From: Cystobacter ferrugineus
GTDB taxonomy: Bacteria; Myxococcota; Myxococcia; Myxococcales; Myxococcaceae
Direction of reading: 5' to 3'
Length of the DNA: 64,000 nucleotides
Assembly (NCBI RefSeq): GCF_001887355.1
Contig: NZ_MPIN01000005.1
Coordinates: 428,681 to 492,680 of the forward strand
Shown one piece after another: positions 1 through 9,465 of the stretch (position 1 is its first letter; each line of letters starts with the position of its first letter). The notes under the pieces were generated by a model. The model had not been told where the DNA came from. It saw only the letters and a list, made by a program, of their open reading frames with translations, and did not search any database. The translations under genes and the position numbers were made by a program.

Positions 1-136
1 TTCCGACTTCAGCTTCCTCTTCGGACTGGCGAGCGCGCCGCCACCACCCGGCAAGCCGCTGAAGCTCAGGAGCCTCGTGCCAGGCAAACCGCCGAAGGTG
101 GTGTACCCACCGACGATGCGGCGGATCCTCCGCTGA
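1..136 (+). CDS. C-terminal end of an unknown protein (partial)
   Basis: An open frame enters from the left edge (first full codon at base 2) and ends at a TGA at 134-136, giving the last 44 residues of a protein whose start lies outside the window. The visible tail is rich in Pro, Lys and Arg and has no motif I can place. Codon use is typical of this GC-rich genome. Whether it belongs with the downstream P450 gene cannot be judged: the 186 bases between them hold no convincing gene. Confidence 0.4.
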   Translation, partial: SDFSFLFGLASAPPPPGKPLKLRSLVPGKPPKVVYPPTMRRILR

Positions 137-322
137 GTGCCAGGAAGAGGCTGGGGGAATGCGACGCTCGGTCCCGGCTGGCTGCTTGCGATGAACGCCA
201 TGGCGCGGGCAATCGAGGAAGAGGTCAAGGCGCGGCCCGACTTCGCCCAGGCTTGGGCGGTCGAGGTCATGCTAAGCCACTGGCGAGCGCGACCTCCTCT
301 TCCACCGCGCTCAGGGAGCCCC

Positions 323-1546
323 ATGCAACACGCCACCCATCTCCAGCCCCCCACGTTCGACTTCCTCAGCCTCGAGGCCGCCCGGAACCCTCACCCGATG
401 TACCACCAGCTCCGGGCCCAGCAGCCGATCCTCTGGAGCCCCCAGCTCAACGGCTGGGTGCTCACCCGCCACGCCGACATCTCCCAGGTGCTGAAGGATC
501 CCCGCCTGGTGGCCGGGCCGATGACGGGGCAGTTCGAGCGTCTTCCCGAGGAGGTCCGCAAGCAGCTCACGCCCCTGCGCGACGCCGTCAACATGTGGAT
601 GGGGCACACCACCAACGAGGGCCACCTGCGCTTCCAGGCGCTGCTCAAGCGCTACTTCACCCCGCGCACCGTGGAGAACTTCCGGCCCCGCATCCAGGCC
701 CTCACCGACACGTTGCTCGACACCGCCGCGGCCCGCGGCCCCTTCGACCTGGTGAAGGAGCTGGCCATCCCCCTGCCCTCGAACGTCATCGCCGAGATGC
801 TCGGCGTGCCGCTCACCGACGAGCACCTGCTCCAGCGCTGGTCTCGCGACCTGGCGGGAATCTTCAGCAACTTCAATCCCGAGCAGCTCTTCCAGAGCCA
901 GAAGAGCATCCTGGAGATGATGGATTACATGCGCGAGGTGCTCTCCAAGTACCGCCGCTCCTCGGGCGAGAACATCCTCGAGGTCTTCCTGCGCGCCCAG
1001 GACGAGGGACTCGTCTCCGAGGAGGAGATCCTCGCCAACTGCGCGCTGCTCCTGTTCGCCGGCCATGAGACCACCGCGCGGCTCATCAGCCGGGGCCTGG
1101 CACTTCTCTTCGACCACCCGGAGCAGCTCGCACTGCTGCGCCAGCAGCCCTCGCTCATTCCCCAGGCGGTGGAGGAGATGCTGCGCTACGGCGACGTGGC
1201 GGGCATGACCAACCGGCTCACCGTCGCGCCCGTGGAGCTTGGCGGCCACACGATGCAGCCGTACCAGATGGTGTACGTGATGCTCGCCGCGGCGAACCGG
1301 GATCCCGCCCTCTTCCCCGAACCGGACCGTTTCGACATCACCCGCAAGCCGGGCAAGCACGTGGCGTTCGGGTACGGCTCGTTCTACTGCCTGGGCGCGG
1401 CGCTGGCGCGGCTGGAGGCCCAGGTCTTCTTCGAGACGCTGCTGCGGCGCTTCCCCAACGTGCGGCCCGCGAAGGACGCCTCGCCCGTGTGGCAGCAGGA
1501 GGGTCTCCTCAACATGCACCTGGTCACGCTCCCGGTGGAGCTGTAA
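323..1546 (+). CDS. Cytochrome P450
   Basis: A 407-residue soluble bacterial cytochrome P450, a haem monooxygenase that normally takes electrons from a ferredoxin and hydroxylates or epoxidises small molecules. The I-helix oxygen-binding motif AGHETT, the K-helix ExxR within EEMLRY, and the haem-ligand loop FGYGSFYCLG with the axial Cys near residue 356 are all present; the usual His of FGxGxHxC is replaced by Phe. The ATG at 323 is preferred because AGGGAG sits about six bases upstream and the product then begins like other P450s. The frame is open back to 137, but that 62-residue extension does not look like P450 sequence. No ferredoxin, reductase or biosynthetic cluster lies nearby, so the substrate is unknown. 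The product could act in secondary metabolism or in fatty-acid/xenobiotic oxidation. Confidence 0.9.
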   Translation: MQHATHLQPPTFDFLSLEAARNPHPMYHQLRAQQPILWSPQLNGWVLTRHADISQVLKDPRLVAGPMTGQFERLPEEVRKQLTPLRDAVNMWMGHTTNEGHLRFQALLKRYFTPRTVENFRPRIQALTDTLLDTAAARGPFDLVKELAIPLPSNVIAEMLGVPLTDEHLLQRWSRDLAGIFSNFNPEQLFQSQKSILEMMDYMREVLSKYRRSSGENILEVFLRAQDEGLVSEEEILANCALLLFAGHETTARLISRGLALLFDHPEQLALLRQQPSLIPQAVEEMLRYGDVAGMTNRLTVAPVELGGHTMQPYQMVYVMLAAANRDPALFPEPDRFDITRKPGKHVAFGYGSFYCLGAALARLEAQVFFETLLRRFPNVRPAKDASPVWQQEGLLNMHLVTLPVEL

Positions 1547-1562
1547 CCCATCACCCCGCTCT

Positions 1563-4500
1563 TCAACGCTCGCCTGCGTGCGGAGCACTTCTACCGGTAG
1601 CGCCGTCCTCGCCCGGGGCTGAAGGAGTCCCGGACCACTTCAGCGGGGACGCATCCCCGGCCGCCTTCGACAACGGCCTTTGCCGGCTCCCGCTGGCGCT
1701 CCGAGGGAACTCGACGAAGAAGGTCGTCCCCACCCCAGGCTCGCTTTCCAGCCAGATTCGCCCGGCGTGCGCCAGGACGATCTCCCGCGCGATGAAGAGC
1801 CCGAGGCCGAGCCCGCCGTAATTGTGCGAGGCCGCGCGTTCGAAAAGCTCGAAGATCCTCGTCTGGTCCTCCTCGGGAATCCCGAGCCCGCGATCCTCGA
1901 CCCGCAGCAGCGCCTTGTCTCCCTCGCTCCACACCTTCATCCGGATGGGGCGATGCGCTCCGTACTTCATCGCATTGGTCAGCAGGTTCATCACGACCTG
2001 CTCGAGGCGAAGCCTGTCCCACTCTCCAACCACCGGGAACTCGAGCTCCCGCTCGAGCGTGCAACCGGCCTTCTCGAGCTGTTCGGCGAGGCGCTCCGCG
2101 ACCTCTCTCGCGACAGAGGAGAGATCTGTCTCCTCCAGGTGCAGCTCGAGCCGCCCCGTGTTGATACGGGAGACGTCGAGGAGCTGTTCGACCAGTTGCA
2201 CCAACCGCTTGAGCTGGTCACTGAAGGTGTCGAGCATGCTCGCCACCTTGCAGCGGAGCTGTGGCTCCAGGGGTTGATGGGCGAGGGCAAGCTCCACCTG
2301 CCGGGCGCGCAGCTTCATGGAGGTGAGGGGGGTCTTGAGCTCGTGCGAGGCGATCGACAGGAATTCGTCCCTCACGCGAATGGACTCCTGGGCTTTGCGG
2401 TAGAGCAGCGCATTGTCGATGGCGAAGGCCGCGCGGCGTCCCAGCTCCTCCGCCAGGGCCAGGTCGGCCGGGCCATAGACCCGGTTTGGCTGCGTGGAGA
2501 GCAGCGACAGCACGCCGAGGCAGCGCCCCCTCGCCCAGAGCGGCACGCAGATGGAGGGTTTCTCCTCCAGTGTCCTCAGCGCGTTCCACTGCGCTTCCTC
2601 CGGAATGGGCTGCCCCAGGAGCCCGGGCCGTCCCGGGAAGACCTCCGGCTGGCCGGTGCGGAGCACCTGGTGAGGGCCGGTCGAGGCGTTGGCCTCCAGA
2701 GGATGGTGATGGAGGAACTCGCGCACGCGCTCGGCTCGAGAGGGGAGGACATCGGCCACCGCCACCGGCCGGCGTTGCCCGCGCTCATGGAGCGCGAAGA
2801 CGATGCACAGCTCCGCCAGCTTGGGCACCGCGAGCCCGGCGATGCGCTGGAAGGTGGTTTCGTAGTCGAGCGAGGCCACCAACTCCCGGCTGGCCTCGGC
2901 CAGGAAACGCTCCGCCACTTCCATCCGCTTTCGCTCGGTGATGTCCGTGGAGATGCCGCAGAGCGCGTGGGGGGACTCGGCCACGTCTCCGAGGGGAAAC
3001 TTGACGGAGAGGTACGTATGCGGGCCGTCGCCCTGGGGCACCTCCTCCTCCCATTCCAACGGCCTGCCCGCTTCGAGCACTTCGAGATCATGGGCGCGGA
3101 ACTGCTCCGCCAGCTCCTTCGGGAAGACCTCGTCGTCGCTCTTGCCGATGAGCTGTTCCGCCTTGACCCCGAAGAGGCGCTCGAAGCGCCGGTTGACCAG
3201 GAGGAAGCGCCCCTGGGTATCCTTGATGGAGACGAGCGCGGGCGTGTGGTCGATGATCGACTGGAGCTGGAGCTGGCTTCTGCGCAGCGTCTCCTCCGCC
3301 TCCTTGATGTCGGTCACGTCGGTGACGACGACGACCCCTCCTCGCGGGGTGCCCTGGTCGTCCTTGATCGGGCGGGCGGACACGAGCAGCCACGTGCCCG
3401 CGGGCTTCGTGGGGTGGCGCATGAAGAGCTCCGCCCTGTCCACGGCTTCGCCCCGGATGGCCCGGGCGAGCGGCAGCTCCTCGGAGGGATAGGGAGTGAC
3501 CTGGTCGTGCAGGTAGAGGCCGTAGTGCTCCGACCATTGCCCGAGGGGCGCGTGGGTCAGACCGATTCCCAGGACCTGTTCCGCCGCCGGGTTGAAGAGC
3601 ACGAACTGTCCGCGCTCGTCCGCGACCACCACGCCTTCTCCCATGTTCGTGAGGATGGAGTGGAGGAGTTGCCTCTCGGCGTGGAGCGCCTGCTCCGAGC
3701 GGGCCAACGCCGCCGCCCGCTCCGAGGCGGCCGTCTCCGCCCGCTCGCGCTCCCTGCTCTCCTCCTGCACTTCGGAATAGAGCCTGGCATTCTCGAGGGA
3801 GATGGCTGCCTGGGCGGCCAGCAGATCGAGCGTCGCCATCCGGTCCGCGGAGAAGGCATCCCTCGCCAGGTTGTTCTCCAGGTACAGGAGCGCCACCAGC
3901 TCTCCCTGCCGCAAGATGGGCAGGCACAGCGCGGAGCGAGGCAAACCCGAAGCGCCGGAGCCGTCCGCGCCGAACAGCCCCGGAGTGGACGAGTCCCCCA
4001 GGATGACCCGCTCCCGGGTCCGCTTCACGTAGTTGATGACGGCTTGGGGCGGAGACTGGGCCGAGGACTCCGGAGGGAAGAGCCGGACCACGACCTCCCC
4101 CCTGTCGAGCCGTGCCTCGGCGCTGATGGACAGGTCCTCTCCCCGGCGCAGCATCAGGAAGCCCCGCTGGGCACCCGCCTGCTCGATGAGGACGCGCATC
4201 AGGGTCTCCAGGAGCCGCTCCAGCACGATTTCACCGGAGATGGCCTGCGAGGCCTTCATCACCGAGAGCAGGTCCAGTTGCTCCGGGCGCGTCGTGACCG
4301 TGGCGGTGATGGGGAGCGCTGGCCGCTCCAGCAGCTCCGGGTAGCGCTCATCGAGTTGCCGGACCTTCCCGTCGGCCCCCCAGCTCTCGTAGCAAGCCCG
4401 GGCCTTGCGCAGATAGGTGTGGGCGAAGTCCTCATATCCCCGCTGGAGATAGAACCGGGCGGCCAGCTCGTAGGAGAGGCCCTCGTTCTGGATGAAGCCA

Positions 4501-7500
4501 TTGTCCCGTGCCGAGCGGATTGCATCCTCGTACAGGCGCATGGCCTCCAGGTCCCGACCCAGGAGGCGAGCGCTCTCCGCCGACACCAGCGCATGGGTGT
4601 TGGAGAAGTTCTCCGGACAGTTCTCCGCCCACTCCTGGAGTTGCCGCTGATGGGTGGCGAGCGTCTCCAGACAGCGCGCACGCTCATCGGGTGGAAGCTT
4701 GTCATGGCAGGCGGCCAGGGTGAGCGCGGCGTAGAGGTGGTAGTCGTGAACCTGGATGAGTCCGAGAACCGCCCACAGGAACTCCTTCGCCCGGGACGCC
4801 GCCACGAGCGCCTCCTCGTAATCGCCTGACATGAAGCGGGCCTGGAGCTTGAGGATGTGGTACAGGCAGACCCTCATGCTCAGCCGGTTCTCTGTCAGCC
4901 GGATCTCGAATTCCTCCTGGTTGAAGCGCTCATGCGTGAAGGTCGAGAAGCCCTGGGTGAGTCCTCGCATGTTCTGGATGAAGCATTGGATGTTGACGAT
5001 GGCTTCGTCGAGATCCTGGAACCTGGCCTTGCGCACGAAGTCCAGCCGCTCCTCTGTCTCGCGGTAGACCTCGCTCAGTGAGACGCCCTGGGAGAGTTCC
5101 GCCGCGATGAAATTCTCGCAGCAATAACAGGAAATGGAGATGTCACCCGTCTCGGTGCCTGCCTGAAACGCGGTCTGGAGATAACCGAGATCCTCTCGGA
5201 GCGGACGGCACCAGTGGGAGATGACCGCCATGGCGAGATTGACCTTGGCTTTGTATGCGAGGAAGTGGTGTGCGTCGACGAGGTCGCGGGCCAGCCTCCC
5301 GAAGCGGTAGCCGTCCTGATAGCGATGGAAGGCGGAGCCAATCATGAGGCCGAAATAGGCATAGCCGTGGGACGTGGCGTCGGTGGTGCCATGGTGAAGG
5401 CTGATATTCACCATGTGGCAAAGGTGGAGGTAGTACAGGTTGTGGTCCGTGAAGTAGGCCGGGGCGAACAAGGTCGACAGCACCCTCATGATGGTCTGTA
5501 CCTCGGGGTCCCTCATGAGGGGCAGACCGAGGAGCTCCTCGATGCGACGGCCGCCCAGGTTCACCCAGACCTGCTCGTATTCCGCCTCGACCTCGCGCCA
5601 GTCGGGGTGGGGAGACATGCGGATGCCGAAGAGCGCGAGGCATTCCAGGGCAATGTCGACGGCCCTCGCGTTCTCCGCTTTCGTGACATGGAGCTCGATC
5701 AAGACGCGATAGGCCGTGGCCTTGTCGGCCCGCGTCCTGGCCCGTTCGATGACCCCGGTGAGCAGCCGCCCCGCCTCTTCGATGCCGCCGCTCAAGAACT
5801 CACACTCCGCCAACTCCTCATGCAACGCATACGCCAGCGCGTACTGCTCTTCCCAGCAACTCCCGGAGAGCAGCGTCACGCCGGCGGACAGATATTTGAG
5901 GGCGGAGCGGTAGGCGGTGGAAGCCTTGGCCTTCCTTCCGGCCAGGAGGTTGAGCCCCGCGAGGCGCTCCTTCTCCTCGGGCGAGACGACGCCGGAGACA
6001 CCGCGGTCGAGCTGGTTCACCACGTCGAAGATCCTCTCTTCGATTTCCGCGGGTGCGAGCTGGGCCAGCAGGAGGCGGCCGTTTCGCAGGTGCATCGCGC
6101 TTCGTTGGTCCTCGGGGATGAGCGAGTAGGTCGCATGCTGGACCCGGTCGTGAAGGAATCGATAGGAATCCCCGATGCGCAGCATCAACCCTTGCCGGAC
6201 GGCTTCCCACATCTCCTGGTGGATCTCCTCCTCCGCTTGACCGCGAATCACCGCGAGCAGCCGCGCCTCGATGCAGTCGCCGATACTGGCGGTGAGCATC
6301 ACCACCTTCTGGGTTGTCACCGGGAGGCGCTTCAGCCTCGCCACCATCAGCTCGACGACGTTGTCCGTATAGCTCTTGGCACGGATCCGGGCGATGTCCC
6401 ACCGCCACGCCGCCGCCGTCCGATCCAGCTCCACCAGACCCTCCTGATAGAGCATCGTCAGGAATTGGGTGACGAAGAAGGGGTTTCCCTGTGTCTTCTC
6501 CTGGATGAGCCGGGTCAGCGGATAGGTATGGGATGGCTCCTGATGCAGGGTGTCGGCGACGAGCAGATTGAGGGGCTCGAGGGAGAGCGGCGAGAGGACG
6601 AGCTCGTTCACGACCGCCCCCGCCTCGCGGATTTCGCTCAAGGTCAGCATCAGGGGGTGGGAGGGACTGACCTCGTTGTTCCGGTAGGCGCCAATCACCA
6701 GGAGGTGCCGGGTCTCCGGGTGGGTGATGACGTGTTGGAGCAGCCGGAGGCTGGCGGAATCGGCCCACTGGAGGTCATCGAGGAACAAGGCCAACGGGTG
6801 CTCCCGCTGGGTGAACACCCCCAGGAACTTCTGGAAGACCCGTTGGAAGCGGTGCTGAGCCTCGAGCAGCGGCAGCTCCTGGATGGGTGGCTGTCCGCCG
6901 ATGATGAGCTCTACCTGGGGAACGACGTCGACGATGAGCTGCCCATCGGGCCCCACGGCCGCCTGGAGCCGCCGTCTCCAGTCCGCGATCCGCTCTTCAT
7001 CCTCGGTGAGGAGTTGCTGCACGAGTTCGCGGAAGGCCTGGGAGAGCGTGGCGTAGGGGGCGTCACGTTTGAACTGGTCGAACTTGCCCGAGAGGAAGAG
7101 CCCCTTGGCCTTCACGAGGGGCCCGTACAGCTCGCGGACCAGCGAGGACTTTCCGATGCCGGAGTATCCCGAGACGAGCATGAGCTCGGGGGCTCCGCTG
7201 GAGACGACCCGCTCGAAGGCGCCCATCAGCGCGGCGACCTCCTCCTCGCGGCCGTAGAGCTTCTGCGGAATCTGGAAGAGTTCCGAGACATCACGGGCAC
7301 CGAGTGGAAAAGGCGCGATGGAACCGTGCGCCTTCCACTGCTCGAGACACCTCTCCAGGTCGGACTTCAGGCCGAACGCGCTCTGGTAGCGCTCCTCGGC
7401 CATCTTGGACATCAGCTTGAGGGCGATCTGGGAGAGCACCTCGGGAACCGCGGGGATGATGTCGGAGGGGCTCGGCGGAGGCCGGGCGATGTGGAAATGG

Positions 7501-8162
7501 ATCCAGCCCAGGGGATCTTCGGCGTGGAACGGCAGGGAGCCGGTGAGCATCTCGAAGAAGGTGACACCGAGCGAGTACAGGTCACTGCGGTAGTCGATGG
7601 CCCGGTTCATCCGTCCCGTCTGCTCGGGAGACAGGTAGGGGAGAGAGCCTTCGATGAGCTGAGGGTTCTGCATTCCCTGGTATTCCCGGGGAAGAAGTGA
7701 GGCTTTTCCGAGGTCCGCGAGCTTCACCTCACCCGTGCCGGGGTGGACGAGGATGTTGTAGGGCTTGATGTCCCTGTGAGCGATACCGTGCCGGTGGAGT
7801 TCGGCGAGGGCCTGGGTGATTCGGGTGGCGAGTTCGAGGAAGCGCCCGGGTTCCATGGGGGCGCCGAGGAAGTGCGCGAGGGGATGCCCGCCAAAGTCTT
7901 CCAAGATCAGCACCAGCCGGTCCCGGCTGCGCTCCAGGGAATAAGGCATCACCACTGCCGCGCCCCCTACCCTCCTCCCCATCTCATACTCGCTTCTCAG
8001 CCGATCGAGTTCTCGGAGGGCTGGGTGCTCGGAGCTGGGCATCTTGAGGATGACCGGCCGCCCATCCTCTTCCCGCCGCGCGCGGAAGACGACGGTCGAG
8101 GCTCCTTCCCGGATCGTTTCGGTGACGGTGTATCCCTGGAGGACATGCGAACCGAGAGGCAT
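1563..8162 (-). CDS. Trifunctional Ser/Thr kinase / AAA ATPase / sensor histidine kinase
   Basis: A 2199-residue cytoplasmic signalling protein. Domains in order: an N-terminal Hanks-type kinase (about 1-280; HRDIKPYN near 129, with DLG rather than DFG near 149); an AAA/ORC-like ATPase (about 300-600; Walker A SGYSGIGKSS near 334, Walker B-like LFLDDLQWAD near 465); a long alpha-helical TPR-like region to about 1270; a GAF domain (1297-1455); two PAS domains (about 1500-1620 and 1630-1750); a second GAF (about 1750-1910); a HisKA box SHELKTP with the phospho-acceptor His near 1940; and a HATPase with an N box near 2060 and GLGLGLF near 2117. No membrane segment is evident. This architecture is known from myxobacteria, cyanobacteria and other complex bacteria. 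No response regulator is adjacent, so its partner is encoded elsewhere. The start is the ATG at 8162; the next gene is divergent. Confidence 0.93.
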   Translation of the reverse strand: MPLGSHVLQGYTVTETIREGASTVVFRARREEDGRPVILKMPSSEHPALRELDRLRSEYEMGRRVGGAAVVMPYSLERSRDRLVLILEDFGGHPLAHFLGAPMEPGRFLELATRITQALAELHRHGIAHRDIKPYNILVHPGTGEVKLADLGKASLLPREYQGMQNPQLIEGSLPYLSPEQTGRMNRAIDYRSDLYSLGVTFFEMLTGSLPFHAEDPLGWIHFHIARPPPSPSDIIPAVPEVLSQIALKLMSKMAEERYQSAFGLKSDLERCLEQWKAHGSIAPFPLGARDVSELFQIPQKLYGREEEVAALMGAFERVVSSGAPELMLVSGYSGIGKSSLVRELYGPLVKAKGLFLSGKFDQFKRDAPYATLSQAFRELVQQLLTEDEERIADWRRRLQAAVGPDGQLIVDVVPQVELIIGGQPPIQELPLLEAQHRFQRVFQKFLGVFTQREHPLALFLDDLQWADSASLRLLQHVITHPETRHLLVIGAYRNNEVSPSHPLMLTLSEIREAGAVVNELVLSPLSLEPLNLLVADTLHQEPSHTYPLTRLIQEKTQGNPFFVTQFLTMLYQEGLVELDRTAAAWRWDIARIRAKSYTDNVVELMVARLKRLPVTTQKVVMLTASIGDCIEARLLAVIRGQAEEEIHQEMWEAVRQGLMLRIGDSYRFLHDRVQHATYSLIPEDQRSAMHLRNGRLLLAQLAPAEIEERIFDVVNQLDRGVSGVVSPEEKERLAGLNLLAGRKAKASTAYRSALKYLSAGVTLLSGSCWEEQYALAYALHEELAECEFLSGGIEEAGRLLTGVIERARTRADKATAYRVLIELHVTKAENARAVDIALECLALFGIRMSPHPDWREVEAEYEQVWVNLGGRRIEELLGLPLMRDPEVQTIMRVLSTLFAPAYFTDHNLYYLHLCHMVNISLHHGTTDATSHGYAYFGLMIGSAFHRYQDGYRFGRLARDLVDAHHFLAYKAKVNLAMAVISHWCRPLREDLGYLQTAFQAGTETGDISISCYCCENFIAAELSQGVSLSEVYRETEERLDFVRKARFQDLDEAIVNIQCFIQNMRGLTQGFSTFTHERFNQEEFEIRLTENRLSMRVCLYHILKLQARFMSGDYEEALVAASRAKEFLWAVLGLIQVHDYHLYAALTLAACHDKLPPDERARCLETLATHQRQLQEWAENCPENFSNTHALVSAESARLLGRDLEAMRLYEDAIRSARDNGFIQNEGLSYELAARFYLQRGYEDFAHTYLRKARACYESWGADGKVRQLDERYPELLERPALPITATVTTRPEQLDLLSVMKASQAISGEIVLERLLETLMRVLIEQAGAQRGFLMLRRGEDLSISAEARLDRGEVVVRLFPPESSAQSPPQAVINYVKRTRERVILGDSSTPGLFGADGSGASGLPRSALCLPILRQGELVALLYLENNLARDAFSADRMATLDLLAAQAAISLENARLYSEVQEESRERERAETAASERAAALARSEQALHAERQLLHSILTNMGEGVVVADERGQFVLFNPAAEQVLGIGLTHAPLGQWSEHYGLYLHDQVTPYPSEELPLARAIRGEAVDRAELFMRHPTKPAGTWLLVSARPIKDDQGTPRGGVVVVTDVTDIKEAEETLRRSQLQLQSIIDHTPALVSIKDTQGRFLLVNRRFERLFGVKAEQLIGKSDDEVFPKELAEQFRAHDLEVLEAGRPLEWEEEVPQGDGPHTYLSVKFPLGDVAESPHALCGISTDITERKRMEVAERFLAEASRELVASLDYETTFQRIAGLAVPKLAELCIVFALHERGQRRPVAVADVLPSRAERVREFLHHHPLEANASTGPHQVLRTGQPEVFPGRPGLLGQPIPEEAQWNALRTLEEKPSICVPLWARGRCLGVLSLLSTQPNRVYGPADLALAEELGRRAAFAIDNALLYRKAQESIRVRDEFLSIASHELKTPLTSMKLRARQVELALAHQPLEPQLRCKVASMLDTFSDQLKRLVQLVEQLLDVSRINTGRLELHLEETDLSSVAREVAERLAEQLEKAGCTLERELEFPVVGEWDRLRLEQVVMNLLTNAMKYGAHRPIRMKVWSEGDKALLRVEDRGLGIPEEDQTRIFELFERAASHNYGGLGLGLFIAREIVLAHAGRIWLESEPGVGTTFFVEFPRSASGSRQRPLSKAAGDASPLKWSGTPSAPGEDGATGRSAPHAGER

Positions 8163-8391
8163 ACCGAGACGTTAACAACTCTTCCGGAGCACCACGCCTC
8201 GCGACGGAAAGCCCCACGCCCCCGTTCCCACGCTTCCCATCTGCCGCCACGAGCCCGCTCGGGAGGAGCGGAGCGCTTTCCCCGATGGCGGCCCGCCGCC
8301 CGGTCGAGCGCCATCCCCGATCCAAAAACCCGCCGATCGGGCCGAAAGCCGCGCCCTTCAGGTCGCCGGTGCAGGGCGCTACGACAGGGAC

Positions 8392-9345
8392 ATGGCGAAC
8401 AAGACCGATGCAAGTCAACCCGATATGCCTTACGACGTCGTCATCGTGGGAGGCGGCCCCGCCGGACTCTCCGCCGCTCTCGCCCTCGGCCGCGCGCGCA
8501 AGCGCGTCCTGCTCTGCGACGCGGGGACGCGCAGAAACGCGGCCGCCGAGCACATCCACAACTTCGTCACGCGCGACGGAACGCCACCGAGCGAGTTTCG
8601 AGAGATCGGCCGTCAGCAGCTCACGGCGTACTCGAGCGTCGAGGTGCGCGACGTTCGGATCGAATCCATCACGGGAACGCGAGGCGCGTTTCAGGTCAAT
8701 CTGACGACGGATACGGTCGAGGCGCGTCGGATCCTCCTCTGCACCGGGATGATCGACGAGAGGCTCGGGCTCGACGGGTTTCGCGAGCTGTGGGGTCACT
8801 CCATCTTCCAATGCCCCTACTGTCACGGATGGGAGGTTCGGGACCAGAAGTGGGCCTACCTCGCTCGAGGGGTGGAATCCCTCCACTTTCCGCTTCAGCT
8901 TCGTGGATGGACGCGCGAGGTCGTCGTCTTCACGGGCGGGACGTTCGACGTTCCGGAACCCACGCGCGCCCGCTTCGACACGATGGGCATTCGACTCGAG
9001 ACGCGGCCTGTCGCGCGGCTGGTCGCGCGCGAGAACCGACTGGAGGGCATCGAACTCTCGGACGGCACGACCATCCCGTGCGAGGTGCTGTTCGCCCATC
9101 CGCCGCAACGTCAGGTCGACCTCGTGCGGACACTGGGCGTGGGCCTCGACGAGGAAGGCTATGTGCGGGTCGACCCGATGACCCGCGAGACGTCCGTGCC
9201 CGGCATCTACGCTGGCGGTGATCTGCAGACGCGAATGCAGGGAGCGGTCTTCGCGGCGGCCGCCGGCGTGCATGCGGCGGCCATGCTCAACCACGAGCTG
9301 ACGGTCGAGCTGGCTATCGCGGAAGAGGCCGGAGGACGCGAATAG
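8392..9345 (+). CDS. Thioredoxin-reductase-like FAD oxidoreductase
   Basis: A 317-residue flavoprotein of the NAD(P)/FAD-dependent pyridine nucleotide-disulfide family. The N-terminal FAD-binding fold is clear (VVIVGGGPAGLSAALALG), a redox pair lies in CPYCHGWE (Cys near 141 and 144), and the C-terminal flavin-contacting motif GIYAGGDL is followed by a small helix. The segment after the CxxC (WAYLARGVESLHF) lacks the canonical GxGxxA NADPH loop of classic TrxB, which resembles the GliT-like or ferredoxin/dithiol-oxidase branch. It may therefore reduce or oxidise a small dithiol rather than thioredoxin. The ATG at 8392 has an AGGGAC-like site close upstream; an internal ATG at 8425 is an alternative start. 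It stands alone, divergent from the large kinase gene, and no thioredoxin gene is nearby. Confidence 0.85.
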   Translation: MANKTDASQPDMPYDVVIVGGGPAGLSAALALGRARKRVLLCDAGTRRNAAAEHIHNFVTRDGTPPSEFREIGRQQLTAYSSVEVRDVRIESITGTRGAFQVNLTTDTVEARRILLCTGMIDERLGLDGFRELWGHSIFQCPYCHGWEVRDQKWAYLARGVESLHFPLQLRGWTREVVVFTGGTFDVPEPTRARFDTMGIRLETRPVARLVARENRLEGIELSDGTTIPCEVLFAHPPQRQVDLVRTLGVGLDEEGYVRVDPMTRETSVPGIYAGGDLQTRMQGAVFAAAAGVHAAAMLNHELTVELAIAEEAGGRE

Positions 9346-9465
9346 AAGATCTTCGTCACGGCATTGCCGTCACGCCTCCATCACGCCCCCTGAGAGAGAA
9401 CGCGTGTGCCCAGGCCGGTGGGGCAACGACAACGCGTATTCACGAAGACAAGGGGCTACATCATC

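Noticed and set aside
137..322. N-terminal extension of the P450 from 137
   Set aside because: The extension is not P450-like and a good ribosome site precedes the ATG at 323.
311..1588. 425-codon minus-strand frame opposite the P450
   Set aside because: The plus frame has all P450 motifs; the minus frame is antisense reading only.
1680..7700. Long plus-strand open frames opposite the large kinase gene
   Set aside because: The minus frame has a complete and ordered set of kinase, AAA, GAF, PAS and histidine-kinase motifs; the opposite frames have none.
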